NCBI RefSeq assembly: GCF_002940685.1
Contig: NZ_PNFP01000007.1
Span: forward strand, 248,001-312,000
DNA from: Ensifer adhaerens
GTDB lineage: Bacteria; Pseudomonadota; Alphaproteobacteria; Rhizobiales; Rhizobiaceae
DNA: 64,000 nt
Reading direction: 5' to 3'
Position 1 is the stretch's first letter; each line of letters starts with the position of its first letter. Below the pieces are notes generated by a model that was given only the letters and a program-made list of their open reading frames with translations, was not told where the DNA came from and made no database searches. Position numbers and translations under genes: made by a program. This document shows positions 52,918-61,274 of the stretch, piece by piece.

Positions 52918-55197
52918 TCAGGCCGTGCGGCGAAGGTCAGCCAGCTCTTCCGCGCGTGTTTCCGATCGACGTCCGCCGGATGTGGTGCGGAAGCGCGCGA
53001 CCAGATCGAACAGGCCGGATGCCTGGCCGGAGAGCCTGTGGGTCATGGCGGTGCTGTCCTCGACCATTGCATTGTTCTGCTGGGTCACCGCGTCCAGCGA
53101 CAGCATGGTCTGGTTGATGTGCTGCAAGTCGGTTGCCTGGTCGCGGGCGTCACCGGCGATCTGCAGGGTCTGCTCGTTGATCGCATGGATCTGACCGGAG
53201 ATTTCGTCGAGTGCGTCGCCGGCGGCGCGTACCAGCGAAACGCCCTTTGCCACTTCGTCGGCCGAAGTCGTGATGATCGCCTTGATTTCCCGGGCGGCGT
53301 GCGCCGATTTCTGCGCCAGCTCCCGCACCTCGTGGGCAACGACCGCAAAGCCCTTGCCCGCTTCGCCGGCGCGCGCCGCCTCGACCCCTGCGTTCAGGGC
53401 CAGGAGGTTGGTCTGGAACGCGATGTCGTTGATCGTGCCGATGATCTGGGAGATGGCGACCGATCCCTTCTCGATCTGGGCCATGGCGCCGACGGCGTTC
53501 ATCACCACCTCGCCCGAGCGGTCGGAGCTCGCCTTGGCGGCAGCCGCGATCGTGGTTGCCGATGTGGCGTGTTCGGCCGTGCGGCCGATCGTGGCGGTGA
53601 TTGCGCTGAGGGCTGCGGTCGCTTCTTCCAAGGTTGCTGCCTGATGTTCGGTGCGTTTGGCAAGTTGACCGATGGCGTCGCGCATCTCGCCGGTCTCTCC
53701 GTCGATATCGGCGCTTCTCGCCTTCACGTCGCCAAGCGTCAATGCAAGGCTCTCCAGGGATTGGTTGAAGTCCGAGCGCAGGCGATCGAACCCGGCGCCG
53801 AAGGGCCGGTCGATGCGGGCGGTCAGGTCGCCCTGGGATAGACGTTCCAGTCCTGCGGCCAGCATTTCCACGGCCTCGTTGATCTGGTGTGATACTTCCG
53901 CCTGGGTCGCCTCGCGGCCCTGCCGCTCCTCTTCGATCATGGTCCGTGTCTGCGCCGCCTCTGCCTCAAGGCGGGCACGGTCGTGAAGAGCGTCGCGGAA
54001 GACGAGGACGGAGCGGGCCATGTCGCCGATCTCGTCCTTGCGGGTGCCGCCGACGCCGCTGATCGTCGTGTCGCCATCGGCAAGCCGGCTCATGTCGCGG
54101 ACGAGACCGGTGATCGGGCGGGTCAGCCGGCGCGAATACCAGATGGAAATTGCCAGCGCGGCCGCCAGGACGGCGAGCGCAGCCGCAAGCGTCCAGTTGC
54201 GCAAGGCGGTGACGGCAGCGAATGCCTCTCGCGAGGTCATGACGGCGGCCATGGTCCAGCGGGTGCCGAAAGCATCGAGGCTGGTCGCCGCGAGCTGCGC
54301 TTCCTCGCCGCGGAAATCGGCAAGCCTGCTGCTGACGATGCCGCCCTCCGCCGGCTGATCGGCCACGATCCGGGCCTTGAGCATATCGTTGCCAGCCGTG
54401 GCGGCGCTGTCGGCGAGGAAGAACCCGTTCCCGTCGAGCAGGATCGTTTCGCCGGTTTCGCCAAGGCCGGTGCGGTTGCCGACGATTTCGCCGATCCGGG
54501 CGTCCGGCATCTCCAGGATCAGCGTGCCGATCTTGCCGTCGATCGATTCCAGCGGAATGGCGATGAAAGCCGCGGCGCTGCCGGCGAGCGGTCCATAGGT
54601 CTCGTAGGACGCAAAGGCCAATCTGCTCTTGTCCGTTCCCTCGGCCGTTTCCCGGAAGACGCGACCGAGACCCGTGCCCTTCCAGGTCGCTTCCTTGAGG
54701 TTGACGCCAAAGTTGCCCTTCTTGTTGAGGGAGTAGACGACGTTGCCGCTGAGGTTGGCAAGCAGCACGTCGCGATAGCCATGGGCTTCCGCGAAGCGGC
54801 GGAAAAACGGGTGATAACGCGCATGCAACGTGTCGTAGTCGTCGACGCCGGCGCTGCTGTAGAGCGCGTGCTTGTCTTCGGCGTTGGGGTTCTCCGCGAG
54901 ATAGCGGCGCTGCAGTTCGGTCTCGGCCTTGTCGCCGAGCCTGGCTGTGGCGCCATTCAGGTCGCTGAGTGCCTTGGCGACGGACTTCTGCGCCTGCAGA
55001 TTGCGCAGGTCGTTCTCCACGGTGGCGAGGTAATGGCGAAGCTCGTTGCGGCGGGCATCGGCGAGCGCCTCGAGCTTCTCGATCGCCGCGCGCGATGACA
55101 GGTCGCCACTGACCGTCAGGCTGGCAAGGCTGGTGGCGGCAATGGAAAAGGCAGCAAGAGCCGCCGCTGCGAGGGGAAGCTTCGCGGACAAACGCAT
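52918..55197 (-). CDS. Methyl-accepting chemotaxis protein with periplasmic Cache sensor
   Basis: A 759-residue chemoreceptor. TM1 lies at about residues 5-27, a periplasmic dCache-type sensor at about 30-325 (YHPFFRRFAEAHGYRDVLL, NVVYSLNKKGNFGVNL, GETGETILLDGNG), TM2 at about 333-355 (LAAALAVLAAALAISIWYS), HAMP, then a second HAMP-like segment and the signalling hairpin IGTINDIAFQTNLLALNAGVEAARAGE split over positions around 620-650. No C-terminal pentapeptide for CheR/CheB is seen. The ATG at 55197 gives a clean anchor; an ATG at 55230 adds 11 residues, and neither has a strong ribosome site. Ligand unknown. Confidence 0.92.
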   Translation of the reverse strand: MRLSAKLPLAAAALAAFSIAATSLASLTVSGDLSSRAAIEKLEALADARRNELRHYLATVENDLRNLQAQKSVAKALSDLNGATARLGDKAETELQRRYLAENPNAEDKHALYSSAGVDDYDTLHARYHPFFRRFAEAHGYRDVLLANLSGNVVYSLNKKGNFGVNLKEATWKGTGLGRVFRETAEGTDKSRLAFASYETYGPLAGSAAAFIAIPLESIDGKIGTLILEMPDARIGEIVGNRTGLGETGETILLDGNGFFLADSAATAGNDMLKARIVADQPAEGGIVSSRLADFRGEEAQLAATSLDAFGTRWTMAAVMTSREAFAAVTALRNWTLAAALAVLAAALAISIWYSRRLTRPITGLVRDMSRLADGDTTISGVGGTRKDEIGDMARSVLVFRDALHDRARLEAEAAQTRTMIEEERQGREATQAEVSHQINEAVEMLAAGLERLSQGDLTARIDRPFGAGFDRLRSDFNQSLESLALTLGDVKARSADIDGETGEMRDAIGQLAKRTEHQAATLEEATAALSAITATIGRTAEHATSATTIAAAAKASSDRSGEVVMNAVGAMAQIEKGSVAISQIIGTINDIAFQTNLLALNAGVEAARAGEAGKGFAVVAHEVRELAQKSAHAAREIKAIITTSADEVAKGVSLVRAAGDALDEISGQIHAINEQTLQIAGDARDQATDLQHINQTMLSLDAVTQQNNAMVEDSTAMTHRLSGQASGLFDLVARFRTTSGGRRSETRAEELADLRRTA

Positions 55198-55360
55198 AAC
55201 AAGCACCGGGCTTAAGGGGAGGGAGGCCATGCCGAAGGCTGGTCGCGACGCCTCATGCGCCCGGCGGAAGGGCTTCCGCGCGGAGAGTTATACCGTCTCA
55301 CGTTACAGCTTGATGACAGTTGGATGGCATCGTCAAAGTTTGTCGCGGAGGGCGGTGGCC

Positions 55361-56008
55361 CTATCTCGGCAAGGCGCCCGTCAGGAAAATGTCGGCGCAG
55401 CTTTCTGCTCGTGCCGTGATCGTCGCCTCGTCGATGGTGCCAAGGCAACCCATCATGACGGCGCGTTGCGGCTCCATCGCCATCATGCCGCGCAGCATGC
55501 CTGCGGTCAGACGCGGGTCGGCCACCGCGAGCCGGCCGTGGGCCACCTGGGTCCTCAGCCATCGCTCCAAGGTGGCACTTGTCCGCTGGATCGCCTGCTC
55601 CCAGAAGGTGGCAGCAACTTCGGGGAAGCGTTCTGCCTCGGCGAGCACCAGGCGGATGATCGCGATCGTGTCGCGCGAGAGCACGAGATGTCCGTAGGCG
55701 GCAAGCAGGTGCACCAGGCCACCCCTTACGCCCAGATCTTCCAGGTTTTCTTCATCGGCTTCCAGCACGAACTCGGCAATCCTGAGGGAGATGACGCGCT
55801 CGAACAGATTGGCCTTGGTCGGAAACAGCCGATAGAGCGTCTTGGTGGAAACGCCGGCATTCTGAGCGATGATATTGATGTTCGCCGCCTCGTAGCCGAA
55901 ATCGCAGAATTGCCGTTCCGCGGCCAGGACGATCACCTGGCGCGTCTCGTCGTCCGGCCGGACCTGGGGACGGCCGCGGGAGCGTGGCGTCTTCTGCTTT
56001 TCGATCAT
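55361..56008 (-). CDS. TetR-family transcriptional regulator
   Basis: A 215-residue TetR/AcrR regulator. A basic N-terminus (KQKTPRSRGRPQVRPDDETR) precedes a helix-turn-helix (INIIAQNAGVSTKTLYRLFPTKANLF split around residue 50). The remainder is a helical TetR_C ligand domain. It is divergent from ligD (133 bp) and upstream of the chemoreceptor on the same strand (163 bp). A palindrome 12 bp before its start suggests autoregulation. Its target could be itself, the chemoreceptor or the repair operon; none is established. Confidence 0.88.
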   Translation of the reverse strand: MIEKQKTPRSRGRPQVRPDDETRQVIVLAAERQFCDFGYEAANINIIAQNAGVSTKTLYRLFPTKANLFERVISLRIAEFVLEADEENLEDLGVRGGLVHLLAAYGHLVLSRDTIAIIRLVLAEAERFPEVAATFWEQAIQRTSATLERWLRTQVAHGRLAVADPRLTAGMLRGMMAMEPQRAVMMGCLGTIDEATITARAESCADIFLTGALPR

Positions 56009-56019
56009 GACGGCTTTCC

Positions 56020-56034
56020 AAATTCATCGAATTT
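56020..56034. promoter_or_regulatory. Palindrome AAATTC-ATC-GAATTT upstream of the TetR gene
   Basis: Perfect 6-bp arms with a 3-bp spacer, 12 bp upstream of the TetR start and 108 bp upstream of the divergent ligD. It is a candidate TetR operator and may also influence ligD transcription. Confidence 0.5.
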
Positions 56035-56141
56035 TTAGGTGAGCCGAGTTGAGAAAGCAATTGTTTTCCGAAATTTCTGCGCCGCGTGTCCTGGCCGTGG
56101 CGCATATTGCGACCTTTGCGAACACGTTTTAGCTTTGCTGT

Positions 56142-58622
56142 ATGGCGGCATCGAAACTCAAGGACTATCGCGCGAAACGGGATTTTTCCAGGACGCCGGA
56201 GCCTGCCGGGAGAACCGGTGGGGAGGGCAATCGTTTTGTCGTGCACAAGCATCACGCCACCGCCGATCACTATGATCTCAGGCTGCAGGTCGGCGACGTG
56301 CTGAAGAGCTGGGCGATCCCCAGGGGGCCATCACTCAATCCCGCCGACAAGCGGCTGGCGGTCGAGACCGAGGACCATCCGCTCGACTATATCGACTTCG
56401 AAGGCGTCATTCCCGAGGGCGAGTACGGCGGCGGGCCGATGATCGTCTGGGACGCCGGCGTCTGGGCGCCGATGGACGATATCGAGAAGAGCCTCAGGAC
56501 CGGCGCCTTCAAGTTTCGTCTTGCCGGCGAGAAGCTCAATGGCGGCTGGATGCTGACTCGGCTGAAACCGAAACCGGGCGACGACGACAAGCGCAACTGG
56601 CTGCTGTTCAAGGAGCATGATCTCGCGGCCGACCCTGATGCCGACATACTGACGTTACGCCCGGAAAGCGTGAAAAGCGGCCGGCGGATCGAGGAACTGG
56701 TCGAGCTGCCGAAGAAGTCGACGAAGCGCGCCGTTCTCAAGCCCGGCGCATTGCCGGGCGCGGTGAAGGGCCCGAAGCCGCAACGGATCGAACCGCAGCT
56801 TGCCAGCCCGACGCCGAAGCCACCGGGCGGCCCGCCGGACAGGCCGGACAGGCCGGACAAGACGGACTGGCTGCACGAGATCAAATTCGACGGCTACCGC
56901 ACGATGGCGGACATTTCGGACGGCAGTATCAGGCTCATCACCCGCAGCGGGCTGGACTGGACGAAACGCTATGGCGATCTGCCCGATGCCTTCCGCGAGC
57001 TGCCCTGCCGCGAGGCGATCATCGATGGGGAAATCGTCGTTCTCGACGACAAGGGCATCAGCCGTTTCGCGCTCTTGCAGGATGCGCTTTCGACGGGTGT
57101 GGACAGCAAGCTCGTCTTCTATGCCTTCGATATGCTCTACCTCGATGGCTGGAACCTGACCGAGGTCCCGCTGGAAAAGCGCAAGGCGCTGCTGGTGCAG
57201 CTGCTTGAAGGGCAGGTGTCCAGCCGCTCGGCCATCCAGTATAGCGACCATGTCGTAGGGGACGGGCGCGGGCTTTACGAGCATGCCTCGGAACTGGGGC
57301 TGGAAGGGATCGTCTCCAAACGCACCTCGGCGCCCTATCGCAGCGGCCGCACTCAGACCTGGACCAAGACGAAAGCGCTCAACAGCGATGATTTCGTGAT
57401 CGCCGGCTATACCGTCTCCGAGGCCGCCGAAGGCCTTGCGGCGCTGGCGCTCGGGGAATGGGTGGACGGCGAGCTGCACTACCGCGGCAAGGTCGGAACC
57501 GGGTTCGATGCGGAGACGGCCAAACAGTTGCTCGTCCGGCTGGAAGCGTTGCGCGGTGGCGCGACGGCACTCGATGGCGCACCCAAGGAAATCCTCTGGG
57601 TGCGGCCGGTCCTGAGCGCCCGCATCCACTACTCCAACCGCACGACCGACAATGTCCTGCGTCATGCGGTCTTCAAGGGGCTTCGCGACGTCGAACTTTC
57701 TGCCCCGGCGGCTTCGCCGCGCAAGCGGCTGATCACGGACGCCGACCTTGCGACGATCCAGGTCACCAATGCCGACCGCCGGGTGTTCGGCAAATCCGGG
57801 CCGACCAAACTCGACATTGCCGTCTATTACGCGCTCGTCGGCGATTTCATGCTGCCGCACATCCTTGGTCGACCGGTGTCGCTCTTCCGCTGTCCCACGG
57901 GAAAGCGCACGGATTGCTTCTTCCAGCGCCACCCCTTCACCGGCATGCCGCCCTCCATCGTCAGCTTCAACGCGACCAATTCCGAGGGCGAGAGCAAGTC
58001 TTTCCTCTCGATCGAGGGCACGAAGGGCTATCTGGCGCTTGCCCAGTTCGGCGTGATCGAGCTTCACAGCTGGGGCTCGCGGCGCGCGCGGCTGGAGAAG
58101 CCCGATCGCATCGTCTTCGATCTCGATCCCGGCGAGGGCATCGCATGGCGCGACGTGGTCGAGGCCGCCGTCCATATCCGCGGCGAGCTGGAGGGGCTCG
58201 GCCTAGTTCCCTTCGTCAAGACATCGGGCGGCAGTGGCATCCATGTCGTCGTGCCCGTGACGCCGAAGCTCGACTGGAAGAAGACGCACCAGGCGACGAG
58301 CGCCATTGCGTCGCGACTGACGGCGACCGCGCCCGAGACCTTCACCACGACGATGGGCAAGGAGAACCGCGTGAAGCGGATCTTCATCGACTTCCACCGC
58401 AATGCCCGCAGCCATACGGCGGCCGCGCCCTATTCGCTGCGGGCACGCACCAACCTGCCGGCTTCGGCGCCGCTCCATTGGGCGGATCTGGAGACTATCG
58501 ACGCTCCGGAGGATTTGAACTATTCTTCGCTGCCTGGACTTCTGGATACTTTCGGCGATCCCTGGGCGGATATCGACGACTTTGCCAAGGATCTGCCGCT
58601 TCTGTCCGAAACGAGGACGTAA
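56142..58622 (+). CDS. ligD: Multifunctional DNA ligase D (phosphoesterase-ligase-polymerase)
   Basis: An 826-residue NHEJ ligase with all three modules in PE-LIG-POL order. The 3'-phosphoesterase (about 30-165) has HKHHATADHYDLRL and EGVIPEGEYGGGPM. The ATP-dependent ligase (about 235-525) has the adenylated lysine K248 in EIKFDGYR, then DGEIVVLD and the LEGIVSKR and WTKTK motifs. The primase-type polymerase (about 540-815) has FDLDPGEG with metal ligands and GGSGIHVVVP. It repairs double-strand ends brought together by Ku. The linker (about 195-240) is Lys/Pro-rich with RPDRPDKTD repeats. A weak ribosome site precedes the ATG. Ku follows after 26 bp. Confidence 0.96.
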   Translation: MAASKLKDYRAKRDFSRTPEPAGRTGGEGNRFVVHKHHATADHYDLRLQVGDVLKSWAIPRGPSLNPADKRLAVETEDHPLDYIDFEGVIPEGEYGGGPMIVWDAGVWAPMDDIEKSLRTGAFKFRLAGEKLNGGWMLTRLKPKPGDDDKRNWLLFKEHDLAADPDADILTLRPESVKSGRRIEELVELPKKSTKRAVLKPGALPGAVKGPKPQRIEPQLASPTPKPPGGPPDRPDRPDKTDWLHEIKFDGYRTMADISDGSIRLITRSGLDWTKRYGDLPDAFRELPCREAIIDGEIVVLDDKGISRFALLQDALSTGVDSKLVFYAFDMLYLDGWNLTEVPLEKRKALLVQLLEGQVSSRSAIQYSDHVVGDGRGLYEHASELGLEGIVSKRTSAPYRSGRTQTWTKTKALNSDDFVIAGYTVSEAAEGLAALALGEWVDGELHYRGKVGTGFDAETAKQLLVRLEALRGGATALDGAPKEILWVRPVLSARIHYSNRTTDNVLRHAVFKGLRDVELSAPAASPRKRLITDADLATIQVTNADRRVFGKSGPTKLDIAVYYALVGDFMLPHILGRPVSLFRCPTGKRTDCFFQRHPFTGMPPSIVSFNATNSEGESKSFLSIEGTKGYLALAQFGVIELHSWGSRRARLEKPDRIVFDLDPGEGIAWRDVVEAAVHIRGELEGLGLVPFVKTSGGSGIHVVVPVTPKLDWKKTHQATSAIASRLTATAPETFTTTMGKENRVKRIFIDFHRNARSHTAAAPYSLRARTNLPASAPLHWADLETIDAPEDLNYSSLPGLLDTFGDPWADIDDFAKDLPLLSETRT

Positions 58623-58648
58623 TGCGTTTGGCCGCGTAGGAGACATCA

Positions 58649-59533
58649 ATGGCGCCCAGGGCAAGTTGGAAAGGTTATCTCAAACTCAGTCTCGTCAGTT
58701 GCCCCGTCAGGCTCTATCCGGCGACCAGTTCGAGCGAGCGCATCAGCTTCAATCAACTGCACAAGGATACCCATAACCGGATCAACATGAAGCCGGTCGA
58801 CCCGGAGCTCGGCCTCGTCGAGCGCTCCGACCTGGTCAAGGGTTACGAATACGAAGACAAGAAATATATCATCATCGAAGACGCCGACCTCGAAAGCGTC
58901 CGGATCGAGTCCAACCACACGATGAACATCGAGGCCTTCGTCGACGAAGGCTCGGTCGACGTGATCTACCAGGACGCGCCTTATTATCTCGCGCCCGATG
59001 GCGCGATGGCCGAGGAAACCTTCGTCGTCCTGCGCGAAGCATTGAAGAAGAGCGGCAAGCTGGCGATTGCGCGCCTCGTGCTTTCAAGCCGCGAGCGGGT
59101 GGTGACCATCGGCGCGCGCGAAACAGGTATGTTCGTGTGCACTCTGAGAAATCCGAGCGAAGTGCGTGGAACAGCTGAATATTTCGGGAACATCCCCGTC
59201 GGTCATCCCGACCCGGAAATGCTGCAGCTTGCCGAAGCGCTGATCCAGCAGAAGATGACGGTGTTCGATCCGAAGAACTACGAGGATCGCTACGAGATCG
59301 CGTTGATGAAGATGATCCGTGAGAAGCTCAAGGGCCACAAGCCGATCATCGCGGCCGCCCCCGAGCGCGGTAATGTCATCAATCTCATGGATGCGTTGAA
59401 GGCGAGCCTGTCGCAGTCGAAGCCGCCGGCAAAGAGCAAGACCAAGGCCGAACCGGCCGCCAAGGAAGCAGGCAAGGCGGCGGCGCCTGCCAAGCGGGCA
59501 GCGGCAAAACCGGTCGCGAAGAAGAAAGCCTGA
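58649..59533 (+). CDS. ku: Non-homologous end joining protein Ku
   Basis: A 294-residue bacterial Ku homodimer subunit that threads onto DNA ends and recruits LigD. The start (RASWKGYLKLSLVSCPVRLYPA) and RISFNQLHKDTHNRI are diagnostic; the core beta-barrel is at about residues 5-250. The last ~36 residues are Lys/Ala/Pro-rich (KSKTKAEPAAKEAGKAAA onward), a tail known in other bacterial Ku proteins to modulate DNA binding. The ATG follows TAGGAG. Its stop codon shares one base with the start of the next gene (TGATG), so translation of the BRCT-TPR protein is coupled to Ku. Confidence 0.96.
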   Translation: MAPRASWKGYLKLSLVSCPVRLYPATSSSERISFNQLHKDTHNRINMKPVDPELGLVERSDLVKGYEYEDKKYIIIEDADLESVRIESNHTMNIEAFVDEGSVDVIYQDAPYYLAPDGAMAEETFVVLREALKKSGKLAIARLVLSSRERVVTIGARETGMFVCTLRNPSEVRGTAEYFGNIPVGHPDPEMLQLAEALIQQKMTVFDPKNYEDRYEIALMKMIREKLKGHKPIIAAAPERGNVINLMDALKASLSQSKPPAKSKTKAEPAAKEAGKAAAPAKRAAAKPVAKKKA

Positions 59534-60618
59534 TGGCTGTTGCCGGCCAGACATTCGGTATTGTCGGGGCGATCTCGGCCTTTCCGCGCCGGCTTGTGGC
59601 GCGGGAGGTCGAGCGCCAGCACGGGCATTTGCGCCGCGGCGTCACGCGCCAGACGACGTATCTGGTGTTCGGCCGGAGCCTGCTCGCCAAGTCGAGCGAA
59701 GCGGAGATCGAGGCTCGTTTCGATGCCGAGCATGCGGCCGGACGATGGCTTGTCAGCGAAAACGGATTCCTCCGGCTTCTCGGGCTTCTGTCCGTACCGG
59801 CGGCATCGGCGCTCACGCGCCAGTCATTGATCGACCAGGCCCGGCTTTCCCCGCGGGTCTTCGATCTGCTCTCCCTGTTCGACGCGTTCGAACACGACAG
59901 CGAGCCCTATTCCTTCCGCGACCTCATCCTTGCGCGGAAATATGCGGAGCTGATCGGAAGCGGCGCGACCTGGGGCGCGATCGCCCGGTCTGTGCACCGG
60001 TCAGGCCAGGTCGCCTCGTTGACGGCGCTTTCGCTGCACCACGGCGGGACCGATACGATCTATGCCCGCAGCGCCGAGGGCTTGAGCGAACTGAACGGAC
60101 AGCTGCTCTTCGACCTCGGCACGCCTGACGATGCCGCCTTGGAAGATCTCTTCGATCTGGCGGAGGGGGCGGAAGCGAACGGCGACTACGAGCAGGCGGC
60201 CGCCTTCTATCAACGCTATCTTGCCATGGACCGGACGGATTCGGTTGCGGCCTTCAACCGCGCCAATTGCCTGAAGGCGGCGGGACACGCGCTGGATGCG
60301 GCGCATGACTACGCCCGCGCGATCAAGCTCGATCCCTCCTTCGTCGAGGCCTGGTTCAACCTCGCCGGGCTGATGAGCGAGCGGGGGCGAACCGACGCCG
60401 CGCGCAGGCATCTCAAGAAGGCGATCGAGATCGACGGCGACTATGCCGACGCGATCTTCAATCTGGCGAAACTCGAATTCGATGCGGGTGACCTCGGTGA
60501 AGCGCGGCGCTGGTGGAGCCGTTATCTCGAACTCGACAGCGATAGCGAATGGGCGCGGACGGCGGAACGCGGCGTGCAATATGTCGATTTGCACAGCCGT
60601 CCGAGAACAGCGGGCTGA
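59533..60618 (+). CDS. BRCT + TPR protein in the NHEJ operon
   Basis: A 361-residue protein with an uncommon domain mix. Residues about 5-78 look like a BRCT domain (GQTFGIVGAISAFPRRLVAR, TTYLVFG, and the late W in GRWLVSENGF). Residues about 85-150 form a helical, MerR-like segment (ARLSPRVFDLLSLFDAF, ATWGAIARSVHRSG). Residues about 205-345 are at least three tetratricopeptide repeats (AFYQRYLAMDR, AAHDYARAIKLDP, RRHLKKAIEIDG). BRCT domains bind phosphoproteins or DNA-repair partners; TPRs scaffold complexes. The start overlaps the ku stop by one base. A role as an NHEJ accessory or scaffold is my inference. Confidence 0.82.
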   Translation: MAVAGQTFGIVGAISAFPRRLVAREVERQHGHLRRGVTRQTTYLVFGRSLLAKSSEAEIEARFDAEHAAGRWLVSENGFLRLLGLLSVPAASALTRQSLIDQARLSPRVFDLLSLFDAFEHDSEPYSFRDLILARKYAELIGSGATWGAIARSVHRSGQVASLTALSLHHGGTDTIYARSAEGLSELNGQLLFDLGTPDDAALEDLFDLAEGAEANGDYEQAAAFYQRYLAMDRTDSVAAFNRANCLKAAGHALDAAHDYARAIKLDPSFVEAWFNLAGLMSERGRTDAARRHLKKAIEIDGDYADAIFNLAKLEFDAGDLGEARRWWSRYLELDSDSEWARTAERGVQYVDLHSRPRTAG

Positions 60619-60619
60619 T

Positions 60620-61261
60620 ATGGGCGACACATTCCTTCTTGACGGACCTGACGATGCGGATGTCACCATCCTCCTTGCCCATGGGGCCGGCGCGCCGATG
60701 GATTCCACCTCGATGAACGCGACCGCCAAGGCGCTGGCGAGTGCGGGCTTTCGTGTCGCCCGCTTCGAGTTCGGCTACATGGCGGCGCGGCGAACATCTG
60801 ACGGGCGCAAGCCGCCGCCGCGCGCCGAAACGCTCAATCCGGAATACATCGCCGCCATCGAAGCGCTCGGGGCCAAGGGGCCGCTTATCATCGGCGGCAA
60901 GTCGATGGGCGGGCGGGTTGCGAGCATGGTCGCCGACCAGCTGCACGCAGCCGGCAAGATTGTCGGGTTGCTCTGCCTCGGATATCCCTTCCATCCGCCG
61001 GCAAAGCCCGAGCAGCTGCGCACGAAGCATCTCGCCGACCTCAAGACGCCGACCCTGATCTGCCAGGGAACGAGAGACGAGTTCGGCACGCGCGAAGAGG
61101 TTCCGAACTATACGCTTTCCGATGCGATCGAGGTCCTTTGGCTCGAGGACGGCGACCATGACCTGAAACCGCGCAAGAGCCTTTCCGGGTTCTCGACCGC
61201 GGATCACCTTCGCACCGTCGCCGATGCGGTTGCATCCTGGGCCGCCCGGCTGACGCGCTGA
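60620..61261 (+). CDS. Alpha/beta hydrolase, TEX30/KANL3-like family
   Basis: A 213-residue hydrolase. The oxyanion region is LLAHGAGAPMDS, the nucleophile elbow is GKSMGGR (S95), the acid lies in QGTRDEFGT and the histidine in EDGDHDLKP, the layout of the short KANL3/TEX30-like family. It begins one base after the BRCT-TPR stop, so it belongs to the same transcript. No link of this family to DNA repair is established; co-transcription may be incidental. It could act on small esters or thioesters. Confidence 0.85.
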   Translation: MGDTFLLDGPDDADVTILLAHGAGAPMDSTSMNATAKALASAGFRVARFEFGYMAARRTSDGRKPPPRAETLNPEYIAAIEALGAKGPLIIGGKSMGGRVASMVADQLHAAGKIVGLLCLGYPFHPPAKPEQLRTKHLADLKTPTLICQGTRDEFGTREEVPNYTLSDAIEVLWLEDGDHDLKPRKSLSGFSTADHLRTVADAVASWAARLTR

Positions 61262-61274
61262 TCTGTTTGCCGGG

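Noticed and set aside
56060-56141. EcfG/RpoE2 general-stress promoter (GGAAC-N16/17-CGTT) for ligD
   Set aside because: CGTT occurs at 56125-56128 but the positions 16-17 bp upstream do not read GGAAC.
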